From positions 1-38,880 of the forward strand of contig VMSU01000093.1 of the NCBI GenBank assembly GCA_013792005.1: a stretch of DNA of 38,880 nucleotides, written 5' to 3'. The DNA comes from Desulfobulbaceae bacterium. GTDB taxonomy: Bacteria > Desulfobacterota > Desulfobulbia > Desulfobulbales > VMSU01. This document shows positions 7,375 to 16,103 of this stretch, in pieces (within the stretch, counting starts at the first letter, position 1; each line of letters begins with the position of its first letter). Both the position numbers and the translations under genes were made by a program. The notes beneath the pieces are model-generated. The model did no database searches. It saw only the letters and a program-made list of their open reading frames with translations, and was not told the DNA's origin.

Positions 7375-8232
7375 ATGGCAAAGAAAGCGTTACTTGTTGG
7401 AATCAATGACTACAAAGGAATCAGTGACCTGCGCGGGTGCATCAACGATGTTACTAACATGCGGGATATCCTGAAGACCTATCTCGGCTTTACCAACAGA
7501 GATATCCGCGTCTTGGTAGACAGTCGTGCAACCAAAGCGAATATCGTTTCCCGGCTCCAGACTATGGTGAGCACTGCCAAATCAGGCGATTTTTTGGTGT
7601 TTCATTTTTCCGGCCATGGCTCCCAGATCCGTGATCGCAATGGCGATGAATTGGAAGACCAGATGGATGAACTCATCTGCCCCTATGATATGGACTGGGA
7701 CGGCACCTTTATTACCGACGACTCTCTCAACAGCATTTTCAGCAAACTGCCCAAAGGCGTGCTGCTTGAAGTTTTTCTGGATAGCTGCCACTCTGGCACC
7801 GGTCTCCGTGATATTAACTTTGGACGTCCGGCAAATTTAGGACCGGAACACACCACCCTGGATCGGTTCCTTGCTCCACCCGCAGACATTGAATGCCGCC
7901 TTGAAGGAGAGGAAGATGATCTAAAGTCCCCGCGAAGCTTCAGAAGCGCCAATCGCAGCACAGTCCACCACATCCTCTGGGCCGGCTGCAAAGACAACCA
8001 GACCTCGGCAGATGCTTTCATCAACAACAGTTACAATGGGGCCTTCACCTACTTTTTCTGTAAACATATGCGTGCCAGCGGCGGCACTCTTTCCCGCAAA
8101 GAACTGCTGAGCCGGGTGAGACAATCTCTCAGGAACGACGGCTATTCCCAAATCCCGCAACTCGAATGCGAAGCGACGGTTCGCAACGCTCGCAGCCTGA
8201 CCGCTACCGAAAAGGCCAAAAGCAAAAAATGA
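7375..8232 (+). CDS. metacaspase/orthocaspase (peptidase family C14)
   Basis: 285 residues with a complete caspase-like p20 core: LLVGINDYKG at the N-terminus, catalytic His81 in FHFSGHGSQ, the acidic substrate-pocket loop DELEDQMDELICPYD, and catalytic Cys138 in FLDSCHSGT. The family cleaves after Arg or Lys, often needs calcium, and in prokaryotes is linked to stress responses and programmed death. There is no signal peptide, pro-domain or fused effector or sensor, so it is a minimal cytoplasmic form. The acidic insert EGEEDDL (about 178-184) lies where the p20-p10 linker is expected. AGAGGAG precedes the ATG by about 8 bases and a terminator follows the stop, so it is a single-gene unit. 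No dedicated partner is evident next to it. Confidence 0.9.
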   Translation: MAKKALLVGINDYKGISDLRGCINDVTNMRDILKTYLGFTNRDIRVLVDSRATKANIVSRLQTMVSTAKSGDFLVFHFSGHGSQIRDRNGDELEDQMDELICPYDMDWDGTFITDDSLNSIFSKLPKGVLLEVFLDSCHSGTGLRDINFGRPANLGPEHTTLDRFLAPPADIECRLEGEEDDLKSPRSFRSANRSTVHHILWAGCKDNQTSADAFINNSYNGAFTYFFCKHMRASGGTLSRKELLSRVRQSLRNDGYSQIPQLECEATVRNARSLTATEKAKSKK

Positions 8233-8265
8233 CCTGATGTGATCATAAAAGAGACTCTTTGACCA

Positions 8266-8297
8266 GGCTCGCACCTCTCGGGATGCGAGCCTTTTTT
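8266..8297 (+). terminator. rho-independent terminator of metacaspase gene
   Basis: GGCTCGCA (8266-8273) pairs with TGCGAGCC (8284-8291) around a 10-base loop and is followed by TTTTTT. It lies 33 bases after the stop codon. The next 240 bases up to the PEP-CTERM gene show no further gene. Confidence 0.85.
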
Positions 8298-8537
8298 ATT
8301 CGAAAAAGCCCGGGGTCAGACCCTCTGTCCAGAAATCCCTGAATGTCCCACATTGTTCCGATTTTAACTAAACTTATCCTTGCCTTTTACTGGTATTCAT
8401 GTTCCTTTATCAAGTCATAAATAGAGTTTAAAAACAAGGGCATTCCCCCCGCCAGATCACACCAGAGCATATATGCGACTGAGACCTAGAGAGCAGAAAT
8501 GAAAATAAATTACTCTACCTAAAAAGAAAAAACCGAC

Positions 8538-9335
8538 ATGAAACGACACATTGGACTTTTCCTAGGCATCCTCCTTCTGACAGGGGCAAAAACCACCTTT
8601 GCCACCAGTTACTACTATACCTTCGAAGTAACCTCAGTTTCGCCAAACAACACCGGGATACCCCCCGCCTCCATCATCGGGCATAAATATATATTTTTTG
8701 TTGATCCTGACCGCAATGGTTTCCTTCCCTCAGGAGCTTCTAGCTCTAGTTTTTTTTACGCTCATTTGATGAACAATGCTGAGTTGGCAAGACTAACCCC
8801 TGAGTTTTTATCTTTAATCGGAGTTGTAGTCGATACCCTGCCCCCTCCCTTCGATCCTTCAAAATATGGTAACATCCTCTTTGATGAGTACAGCGACAAC
8901 AATCCCGCTAACACCATTATTATAGATTGGGGATCTTCGGACTCTTCGATAAAACAGCTTGAAAGCACCAGAACTCCTGTCCCTGGCAGCTACGGGGATA
9001 AGAACCACCTGTTCGGCCTGAACATATTCAAAGAAGGCAATATGTTCACCATGCAGGATTATGGTGAGATATTAATTACCTACAAACACCCAGTCTACAA
9101 AAAGGACGCCGCTGGCAAAACGATCTGGGAAGGCGGAAACAAGGTGATTGATTATTATGAGCCAGACACATATGCTCCCCAATTTACTCTGCTGCAGACA
9201 ACAGTCAAACTGACCCACATCACCCCAGTCCCTGAACCTGCCACCTTCATTCTGTTCGGTTCAGGACTGACGGGTCTAGTGGCGGCACGTAGGAAAAAGA
9301 AATCGAGAGCCAAGAGCTGGGCCATTATACAATGA
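8538..9335 (+). CDS. PEP-CTERM exported protein
   Basis: 265 residues. A signal peptide covers residues 1-23 (MKRHIGLFLGILLLTGAKTTFA). The C-terminus has the PEP-CTERM tripartite signal: VPEPATFILFGSGLTG, a short membrane helix, and a basic tail (AARRKKK). Such proteins are processed by exosortase and are tied to exopolysaccharide or biofilm matrix. The body is Ser/Thr/Asn-rich with aromatic strands and no domain I can name. No exosortase or EPS locus is in the window, so its sorting enzyme must be elsewhere. The gene has a weak AG-rich leader rather than a clear ribosome binding site. It appears monocistronic. Confidence 0.85.
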   Translation: MKRHIGLFLGILLLTGAKTTFATSYYYTFEVTSVSPNNTGIPPASIIGHKYIFFVDPDRNGFLPSGASSSSFFYAHLMNNAELARLTPEFLSLIGVVVDTLPPPFDPSKYGNILFDEYSDNNPANTIIIDWGSSDSSIKQLESTRTPVPGSYGDKNHLFGLNIFKEGNMFTMQDYGEILITYKHPVYKKDAAGKTIWEGGNKVIDYYEPDTYAPQFTLLQTTVKLTHITPVPEPATFILFGSGLTGLVAARRKKKSRAKSWAIIQ

Positions 9336-9468
9336 TGGGATCTGCCATGGTCACACAATCAAGACTCGTCCACTATTTCTGCGGCATTTTCCTGACTTGA
9401 GAATGTGATCACAGACGACGCAGAACCAGAAAAACCATGATGCACTCTGACATTGGAGAACCGATTAC

Positions 9469-9676
9469 GTAAACGTTCACCAGGCACCCCATCTGCTTTG
9501 TCAGCAGCCTGCTCATGTGCAACCAGCACACTTCGCAGACCGCTTTATTGACCGACGAAGCGGGTCAATATAAATCGCGCAGGTAAGCGACCGTAGGGAG
9601 ACTCCGGCTGAGGTACCAGGAAAACGTTTACAGTCCGGTGAAATCCGCACGTCCAAAACTTCTGGTGAACGATTAC
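9469..9676. repeat. Family B palindromic element, copy B1
   Basis: The ends are inverted repeats: GTAAACGTTCACCAG at 9469 and CTGGTGAACGATTAC ending at 9676. The copy at 16104-16281 shares both ends, the internal CATCTGCTTTGTC stretch and the module CAGGTAAGCGA...GAGACTCCGG (9580-9607 here). No ORF is present. It ends 8 bases from the stop codon of the GH57 gene. Confidence 0.65.
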
Positions 9677-9684
9677 CTGATTAC

Positions 9685-12153
9685 TTATTTCCCTGCAGAG
9701 ACATCCAGACCGAATCGTTGAAACACGGCTTCGACATTGAAAAAAAGATCCCCGCCTAAGACCATGAACCCCTCAAGCCAACGAATCGCCTCGGCATCTC
9801 CAGCCCGCGCCTCAGCCGCAAAATCCTGAGCAATAGACTGGGCCATGCAGTGGTAACTGTTCTGGATCTGCCAGTAGTTCACATCAGCATCTATTAAACC
9901 AAGTAATTTTACCCCGGTCCTGATCTGATCCAGCAATTTAGTATCTGATGGATTACTGCCAAACTGGCCCATCATACCTTCCAATCTATGTCTGACAACC
10001 ATCTCCGCTTTTGAAGTATCGACCTGAACCCCCCACCGCCGGATCTCTTCTAGCACTTCAAGCATTTTATCACTGTCCAAAGGTTCAGCACGAATCGCAT
10101 TCCAGAGGTCATGATTGAGTACGTATTCCGCAGCATTCACCAGCTCCCTGGGGATAGGCATCCGGGTGTGCTGAAGAAACTGCATCAGAGCCCGATTTCG
10201 GCCATACATTTCCCGATAATGATCGATATACCCGCCCACCGTTTGTGCGGTAAGAATTTCAAGGATATTGTGCTGCTCATCCCGAAACAGATCAAGGAGT
10301 GAATATGTATGGGTGCCAAAGTGCGCATCCATGGATCGAATAACTTGAGTGTAGTCTCCAAGTTCAAAACTTGAAATAATCTCATTCTTCATCTCAAGAT
10401 ACGCCTCACTACCCCTATAAGGACGAACCCCGCCGTTAATGGAATGGTCTCCGAAGTGCAATACGCAAAAGCTTGCCCACCGAGTCTGCCATAAAAGCTT
10501 CGACCGAACCTCGATCCGGCCCAGCGCCACTTTGACCATACCCAAACTGGAATGCCAGAAATCATCGCGCCTGACATCATAGCGATAGATACTGACACTT
10601 TCACCATAGTCCTTAAAAAGTGAACTGACTGCATAATGAGCGGCGACCTTTTCAAGATCGATCATGGCCGGCCGCACAAATTTTTCATAGATATGGGCCC
10701 CGTCTCGATGCTCTGGAATATTACTCTTGGCCGCTGCCAGACGTTCCAGAAAAGGGGCTTCCAGCTCAACACCCAGATCTCTGGCAAGTTGAATGACCCG
10801 TCCGGCATACTGCAGAATCTGAACCGTCTCAATTCCAGAGATCTCGTCAAAAAACCACCCGCAACTGGTATACATCAGGAGAGCATGACGCTGCATCTCC
10901 ATGCAGCGGAAAAACATAATACGCTCCTCGTCTTGCAACTCCCTCTGCGAATGAATAGCGGCAAACTGACGAGCTACTTCTTCTGATTGATCGTTAACAA
11001 CCAGGATATAGGCATCTCTTGCCACCCACGGATCAACACCAAGCGAACGAAGACTGGTTTCATATAACGGCGCTATTTCATCACGAAGCCAATCCAAGGC
11101 CAACCGAAGCGGGTTACGCCACGCCTGATTCCAACCATGATTTCCACCGGAGTTACACCCACAATCACCTTGCCACCTATCGATCCCGTGCACACAACTC
11201 CAGGAGGAATTTTCAAAAATTTTCACCTCTTGTGTGGGAGGGTGACGTTCCAGGTATTCACCGTAATTTGTCAGACGAGCAAGACCTCTTGATTCGATAG
11301 AGTGCAAGGCATAAGACAACGCCATATTCCCAAATCGATGATGATGGCCATAACTCTCTCCGTCTGTTGCAATATGCATGAGTTGAGGCCAAGAACGGGC
11401 TCCAGAAAAGCCGTCGTTCAGACGATTCGCAAAATGATCTCCGGCACTGAGCAGTTTCTCAAAAGCCACTGCCTGAGAGATGGGACCATCATAAAAGAAA
11501 AGATTGATAGTCCTGCCCGATGGCAGTTTACATAAATAAGAACGCGATGGATCAACACGACTGTTACTGATATCTTGCCACCTGCCCCCTCCCTTGATTT
11601 TGCGCATCTTAGCGGCCTGCCTGGGAGCGAGAATTGTAAACTTGATGCCGTGCTGGGCAAGAAGATCAAGTGTCTCAAGATCCACCGCCGTCTCAGCCAG
11701 CCACATCCCTTCTGGATCGCGCCTGAATCTATGGCGAAAATCCTCAATCCCCCAGACGACCTGAGTCTGTTTATCTCTGAAACTAGCAAGGGGCATAATG
11801 ATATGATTATACACCTGAGCCATGGCATTGCCATGCCCTCCCCTCCACTCCCTGCTCTGCTGGTCGGCAGCGAGAATCTGTGCATAGGCATCAGGGGTAT
11901 GTTGTTCCATCCAGGAGAGCAGCGTCGGCCCAATATTAAAACTGATTCGAGCATAGTTACTCTGGATATCGACAATTCGACCTTCGTCCCCCAGAAGCCG
12001 TGAGGCGGCATTAGGGACATAACACTCCGCTGCGATCCGTTCGTTCCAATCGTGATACGGGTGAGCCGTATCCTGGATCTCGATCTCCCCAAGCCAAGGG
12101 TTCTCACGGGGAGGTTGATAAAAATGGGCATGTACACAGATATATCGTTCCAT
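9685..12153 (-). CDS. glycoside hydrolase family 57 protein with DUF3536 C-terminus
   Basis: 822 residues. The N-terminal 350 residues form a GH57 catalytic barrel. HAHFYQPPRENPW (8-20) is the first conserved box, GHGNAMAQVYNHIIMPL follows at about 106-122, GMWLAETA (149-156) carries the predicted nucleophile Glu154, and HIATDGESYGHHH (about 260-272) carries the predicted acid Asp264. The remaining part matches the long helical DUF3536-type extension. Related proteins act on alpha-glucans as amylase or branching-type enzymes, so glycogen metabolism is plausible, but the substrate is unproven. No signal peptide is present, so it acts in the cytoplasm. No other glycogen gene is adjacent. Confidence 0.85.
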   Translation of the reverse strand: MERYICVHAHFYQPPRENPWLGEIEIQDTAHPYHDWNERIAAECYVPNAASRLLGDEGRIVDIQSNYARISFNIGPTLLSWMEQHTPDAYAQILAADQQSREWRGGHGNAMAQVYNHIIMPLASFRDKQTQVVWGIEDFRHRFRRDPEGMWLAETAVDLETLDLLAQHGIKFTILAPRQAAKMRKIKGGGRWQDISNSRVDPSRSYLCKLPSGRTINLFFYDGPISQAVAFEKLLSAGDHFANRLNDGFSGARSWPQLMHIATDGESYGHHHRFGNMALSYALHSIESRGLARLTNYGEYLERHPPTQEVKIFENSSWSCVHGIDRWQGDCGCNSGGNHGWNQAWRNPLRLALDWLRDEIAPLYETSLRSLGVDPWVARDAYILVVNDQSEEVARQFAAIHSQRELQDEERIMFFRCMEMQRHALLMYTSCGWFFDEISGIETVQILQYAGRVIQLARDLGVELEAPFLERLAAAKSNIPEHRDGAHIYEKFVRPAMIDLEKVAAHYAVSSLFKDYGESVSIYRYDVRRDDFWHSSLGMVKVALGRIEVRSKLLWQTRWASFCVLHFGDHSINGGVRPYRGSEAYLEMKNEIISSFELGDYTQVIRSMDAHFGTHTYSLLDLFRDEQHNILEILTAQTVGGYIDHYREMYGRNRALMQFLQHTRMPIPRELVNAAEYVLNHDLWNAIRAEPLDSDKMLEVLEEIRRWGVQVDTSKAEMVVRHRLEGMMGQFGSNPSDTKLLDQIRTGVKLLGLIDADVNYWQIQNSYHCMAQSIAQDFAAEARAGDAEAIRWLEGFMVLGGDLFFNVEAVFQRFGLDVSAGK

Positions 12154-12223
12154 TGTATTCCCTACTTGAGACCCCTGCCTTTCTAGGCAGAATTATATTA
12201 ATAAACAGATACTAAATCCTGAT

Positions 12224-12420
12224 GGCGTCGCAAAAAGTGCGATCTACTGCGTTGCGTGGCGGTTTTGCTCATTCGGCATACCATATGTATGGCCTCACTC
12301 ACAAAACACACCCCGCGCCTCGGAGTCTCTCTTTGATCGCTTACCTGTATATCGCACCTTTCGGAGTCTCGCAGGCTCGCTTACCTGCTTAGCCATCTCC
12401 GGACTTTTTACGAGATTGTC
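12224..12420. repeat. Family C palindromic element, copy C1 with internal modules
   Basis: It begins GCGTCGCAAAAAGT and ends GGACTTTTTACGAGATTGTC, i.e. inverted ends. Read in reverse complement it matches 31353-31502, including the stretch with GCATACCATATGTATGGCC. C1 is about 47 bases longer: it carries two extra modules of the type CAGGTAAGCGA...GAGACTCCG (12321-12347 and 12362-12387, minus strand), which also occur inside family B. It sits between the start of the GH57 gene and the end of the rhodanese-ferritin gene. Confidence 0.7.
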
Positions 12421-12491
12421 AATCCTAACTATTTCGAAATGACAAAATACATGACATCCGCTTCACAGAAAATAAGTGGGAAATTAGTCAC

Positions 12492-13325
12492 TTAACTCTG
12501 GGACAACAGGAGTGCATCCAACTCATCAGACAATAAGGAAAGATGCCCCTTCTCTTCGCTTGCCAAACTTAAGAACAATGTGCTCACCTCCTGCTGCTCC
12601 ACCTTTCTCGCCATGCGAATATAGAGATCAAGAGCTTGAGTCTCAAGAGCCATGGCAAACTCCAGGATATCCCGCTTGCCGCGTAACCGCCCTTCCATCC
12701 GCGCCATCAGATCCTGAACTCGGCCTCCTCCCTCCATCACTTCCCCAATCTTCCGGGACGGCAAGGCCTCCTCGGCGTGAACATGCCGGTACTCAACAAG
12801 AAGCCGTGCCTTGTGCTTATCCTCAAAGCCCATTAATCGCAGATAGAGTTCCTGATCATCCGCCTCCGTTGCCCGTCCGGCCATATTTCGATAAAACTCC
12901 TGCAGACCATCTTCCATGGCATATGCTAAACTTAAACCATCGGGATAGTCCTCGTCCCCGGTAAACAATTCAAGTCCAGATCCTTCCGGCCCGGCGGCTT
13001 GAGTCCCTTGCCATGCCTTAATCCCCCCGGCCATATTGAAGACAGTAGTAAATCCATAACCAGCAAGCAGTTGCGCCGCCACCTTACTCCTGCCGCCGAC
13101 AGCGCAATAGACAATGAGTGGTTTCTCCTTTTCCAGCTCAGCCGAACGATCTGGCAACTCTTTAAGCGGGATAAGGATAGCGCCAGCCAGATGACCACCG
13201 GCATATTCCTCAGGCTGCCGAACATCAACAAGTTGATAGGCGTTAGCTTCCCTTGCCGCCATAAACTCCTTTGCCTCTGCCCCGGAAAGATCCTTCCCCG
13301 GCACAAAAAGGTTCATCCAGTTCAT
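12492..13325 (-). CDS. rhodanese domain fused to ferritin-like (rubrerythrin-type) domain
   Basis: 277 residues. Residues about 8-110 are a rhodanese domain, with YQLVDVRQPEEYAGGHLAGA and an active-site Cys74 in YCAVGGRS, which carries persulfide sulfur. Residues about 120-277 are a ferritin-like four-helix bundle with paired metal-ligand patterns (MEDGLQEFYRNM, MGFEDKHKA, ALETQALDLYIRM, LASEEKGHL), as in rubrerythrin-like diiron proteins. The combination suggests cytoplasmic sulfane-sulfur handling coupled to peroxide or metal redox. A ribosome binding site of the type GGAGTGAGGG precedes the ATG. It lies 58 bases downstream of the fatty acid hydroxylase-type gene on the same strand. Confidence 0.85.
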   Translation of the reverse strand: MNWMNLFVPGKDLSGAEAKEFMAAREANAYQLVDVRQPEEYAGGHLAGAILIPLKELPDRSAELEKEKPLIVYCAVGGRSKVAAQLLAGYGFTTVFNMAGGIKAWQGTQAAGPEGSGLELFTGDEDYPDGLSLAYAMEDGLQEFYRNMAGRATEADDQELYLRLMGFEDKHKARLLVEYRHVHAEEALPSRKIGEVMEGGGRVQDLMARMEGRLRGKRDILEFAMALETQALDLYIRMARKVEQQEVSTLFLSLASEEKGHLSLLSDELDALLLSQS

Positions 13326-13383
13326 CCCTCACTCCATTGTCTCATAGTCTTTATTAAATGTTGGATTCAAAAATTGATCCGCA

Positions 13384-14166
13384 TCAAATATTAGGCCGAA
13401 CAGGCAAGAGCAACAACTGCCACAAGCCAAGCTTTTCTATGTCCCGATAAGGTTTTGTACCTATGACAATCGTTTCCTGCTCAACTTCTGTGATCAGTGT
13501 GCCAAGCATTCGATCCCACAAGGAAAAAATCACCCCATAGTTGGAATTATGCTCCTTGATCTTGACCGAATGATGTACCCGATGAAGAAATGGAGGGACA
13601 AAAAGAATAACCCACCACTTCTCAAACCATGACGGCACCCTGATGCTGCTATGGTGAAACTGAACAGCCAGGTTGACCAGAATTTCAAAAATTATATACG
13701 CAGTCAGACTGATGCCAAAGGTATAAATTACAGCCAACCGGATCAGTCCCGTCACCAGAAACTCACCGAGATGGAAGCGGTTAGCGGTGGTTACATCCAT
13801 ATTCAAATCAGTATGGTGAACCCGGTGAAACCGCCACAAAAATGGTACCTGATGAGTAAGCAAGTGCCAGATATAAATAAAAAAATCTAAAACAATAACA
13901 CCAGCCGCAACCTTCACCCACTCAGGAAGAATCACGGTATTGAGCAATCCTAAGTTTTGTTCATGTACGGCAAGACAGAGACCAACAATAGAACTGGTAT
14001 ACAAGAGATGGTAGATTATACCATTCATGAGGGACAGGGGGAGGTTGGCAAGCCAGCGCCGTGGCCTGGCAACAGTTGGCTCTCGATAGGAAATGAACTG
14101 CTCAAGAAGGAGAAATACAACAACCCCGAACCAGTATAAAAACGGTTTCAAGTCGTACAAGTTCAT
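13384..14166 (-). CDS. sterol desaturase/fatty acid hydroxylase superfamily protein
   Basis: 260 residues with several membrane helices (about 8-25, 45-65, 85-100, 140-165). The histidine boxes that hold a diiron centre are present: HLLTH (101-105), HRVHH (114-118), HH (171-172) and HRVHH (195-199). This superfamily uses oxygen to hydroxylate or desaturate lipid chains or sterols in the membrane. The exact substrate cannot be read from sequence. Presence in an apparently anaerobic lineage suggests lipid tailoring under microoxic conditions. It is the first gene of a short run with the rhodanese-ferritin gene. Confidence 0.85.
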   Translation of the reverse strand: MNLYDLKPFLYWFGVVVFLLLEQFISYREPTVARPRRWLANLPLSLMNGIIYHLLYTSSIVGLCLAVHEQNLGLLNTVILPEWVKVAAGVIVLDFFIYIWHLLTHQVPFLWRFHRVHHTDLNMDVTTANRFHLGEFLVTGLIRLAVIYTFGISLTAYIIFEILVNLAVQFHHSSIRVPSWFEKWWVILFVPPFLHRVHHSVKIKEHNSNYGVIFSLWDRMLGTLITEVEQETIVIGTKPYRDIEKLGLWQLLLLPVRPNI

Positions 14167-14340
14167 GGCAGATTCTTCCCATACAATTCATTAACTGACA
14201 ATGGCCAGACCTCTTCCAAAGAAGCCCCTATGCAATGGGACTCTCCGATCACTCCCCAGGAAACAAGACTGGACATTCAATGTCAAAGTAGAAAAACTCC
14301 ACAATTTAGCAGGACATCCTTTGCGAAGTTTCAGCTAATC

Positions 14341-14444
14341 TAGGAGCCTGTCGGACTTAGACATAAATCTACTGCAAACTCGTGAAATCGTGACCAGATA
14401 TTCATGAATTTTCGCTACGATTCTCTAAATCCGACAGGCTCCTA
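14341..14444. repeat. Family D MITE-like element with 21-bp inverted ends
   Basis: TAGGAGCCTGTCGGACTTAGA at 14341-14361 is matched by the reverse complement of 14424-14444 with a single mismatch. The 104-base element has no ORF. Only one copy is seen in this window. The structure (near-perfect ends, small size, intergenic) is that of a miniature inverted-repeat element mobilised in trans. Confidence 0.75.
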
Positions 14445-14468
14445 GGGACCCTTCATTGATTAGCAGCG

Positions 14469-14528
14469 CTGTGAACGTTTACAATTCCGGGGTTACCTGT
14501 AGTTTCGGCGCCCTTGGTGAACGGTTAC
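14469..14528. repeat. Family B end fragment overlapping a lipoprotein gene
   Basis: These 60 bases match 16222-16281, the right end of element B2, almost base for base (CTGTGAACGTTTACA...GGTGAACGGTTAC). Bases 14479-14528 are also the last codons and stop of the lipoprotein gene on the minus strand, so the element fragment supplies its final 15 or so residues. Confidence 0.65.
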
Positions 14529-15717
14529 GATTAATCGATAACCGTTCTGCAACAATCTCCCAATTATTTCCGTTTTTACGAAATACCAGTGTCTTCGAAC
14601 TTGTGTCGGCATAGTTGGACGATGCATACTCCTGAATAAAACGAGCCTCCCACAAGGGACCTCCATCAATTTGAGCAAATGAAATATCGGTAATTTTCAC
14701 CCGAATCCAATCTTTACTACGATTTTTTTTCTTTTTATCGGCCAACCATACGTTACGCCCCTGATTGGAATTTCTGAAATCCGCAGCATAAAAAGCTCCA
14801 AAATGTTCCATGTCTCCTTGAGGACCGGCTGCAGCCTCCCACGCCTTGCGCCACGCTTCTAATAGTTGAGAGATCTCCCCTGCTGGCCTAACATCAGGCG
14901 CATCAGCAACCTCAAGCGCCACACCCTCTTCTTGCGAAGGTGCAGGAATAACCACAGGGGGTGGAGTCTCTGCAGGAATAATGCTGGTGATGGATTCATT
15001 TGCAACTAGCGGCTCTGCTGGAGGCTCTGCGACAGACGACCCGGCATCATCAAGTGGAATCTCGGCAAGAGAAGGCGCATTACTCCCCTGATCGTTGGAG
15101 ATCTGCAAATATTTGCATTCTGCCATTTTTTTAATCACCCCCTCTCTTAACAATTCAGAGACCGGGATCCATTTAAAGCCACGTTTAGCTAGAGTGCTCA
15201 AGGCAAGAAGGTTGGAAGCGCCGGACTGCTGGGTTTCGTCATAAGAAGCCGAGCACAATGTCTGTCCGGAACCAGTATGAATCAGACGGTACTGGAATGC
15301 CACAGACGATGGATGCTGAACACCATAGTTTCCACCAGAACGGTCAGTGTAACGCTCTAATCCCCAAAGCATTACGGCTTCAGCCCCCATCGCCTTACCA
15401 ATCGCCAAGGCCTGGGCTACGGGACTGGCGCTGTAACTCTGCGAGTAGGCATTGACCTCCTCATCGCTCAGCAAACGAACCTGATGATTAGCGGAAAAAA
15501 ACTCAGCCAGCATTTGGTCTAAAACGGCAACACCCTCATCCATCACCTTGGCAGCTTGGGGCGATAGCGGAGGCGACCCACTTTCGATCATCACTCCAGA
15601 CGGCAGCACAGCGATACTGTTCACAACCTTGGGCAAATTGTCGACGTCCGGAAGAGATGGCTGCCGGACGCAGCCAACCATCTGCAGAAGAAGCAAAAAT
15701 GTAATGGAGTAGCGCAT
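14479..15717 (-). CDS. putative lipoprotein with C-terminal NTF2-like domain
   Basis: 412 residues. Residues 1-16 form a lipoprotein signal with a lipobox ending in MVGC (Cys16), so the protein is probably anchored to a membrane. Residues about 30-200 form an alpha/beta domain (VVNSIAVLPSGVMIE..., MGAEAVMLWGLERY) reminiscent of CsgG/GNA1162-like periplasmic domains. The middle is Pro/Ala/Glu-rich linker. Residues about 280-395 look like an NTF2/SnoaL-like domain (LLEAWRKAWEAAAG, FGAFYAADF, WEARFIQEYASSNY, TLVFRKNGNNWEIVAE), often found in cell-envelope enzymes. The last residues (SPRAPKLQVTPEL) are encoded by a dispersed repeat fragment and are probably not part of the original gene. Function unknown. 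Confidence 0.7.
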   Translation of the reverse strand: MRYSITFLLLLQMVGCVRQPSLPDVDNLPKVVNSIAVLPSGVMIESGSPPLSPQAAKVMDEGVAVLDQMLAEFFSANHQVRLLSDEEVNAYSQSYSASPVAQALAIGKAMGAEAVMLWGLERYTDRSGGNYGVQHPSSVAFQYRLIHTGSGQTLCSASYDETQQSGASNLLALSTLAKRGFKWIPVSELLREGVIKKMAECKYLQISNDQGSNAPSLAEIPLDDAGSSVAEPPAEPLVANESITSIIPAETPPPVVIPAPSQEEGVALEVADAPDVRPAGEISQLLEAWRKAWEAAAGPQGDMEHFGAFYAADFRNSNQGRNVWLADKKKKNRSKDWIRVKITDISFAQIDGGPLWEARFIQEYASSNYADTSSKTLVFRKNGNNWEIVAERLSINRNRSPRAPKLQVTPEL

Positions 15718-16103
15718 GAGATACCTTAAAAAAGATTTTTATGGGGAGCACCGAGAAGATAAAACCAGGTGAGAGAGTAACCCGATATATTCCGTGCTCG
15801 GGAAAGTGTCCTTTTTACCAGATGTATGACCACTAAAACACAATAGGTCAGAAACAAAATCGACTCTTCTTCCTCTGCCAATACCAGTTGAATTTCAGTA
15901 TAACAAAAAGGGGTATCCGAACAACACTAAAAGTAAAAAAAACCTAGACACCAGCACGCATTCGCCAACCAAGAAAACACGGCGAACACTTGTGTCAGAC
16001 ACCCCCCTCCGGCGCAGTCTGCTGAAGGGTGAATATTCATCATAATCTGACCCAACATTACAGGAAAGAGATTGATTTACATAAGGATGTCGGCTAGTTT
16101 TTC
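15718..16103. other. non-coding stretch upstream of jet operon
   Basis: No gene is seen. It is AT-rich near the lipoprotein start and includes runs such as AACAAAAAGGGG. The promoter of the lipoprotein gene should be at its left. The jet promoter may be at its right or in the elements that follow, but none can be identified with confidence. Confidence 0.3.

Noticed and set aside
11418-12137. 239-residue alternative frame within the GH57 gene
   Set aside because: It is on the same strand and fully inside the GH57 coding region, which has clear family motifs; the alternative product has none.
14341-14444. long hairpin as a transcription terminator of the lipoprotein or fatty acid hydroxylase genes
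   Set aside because: The arms are 62 bases apart with no T-run directly after the stem; a MITE explains the structure better.
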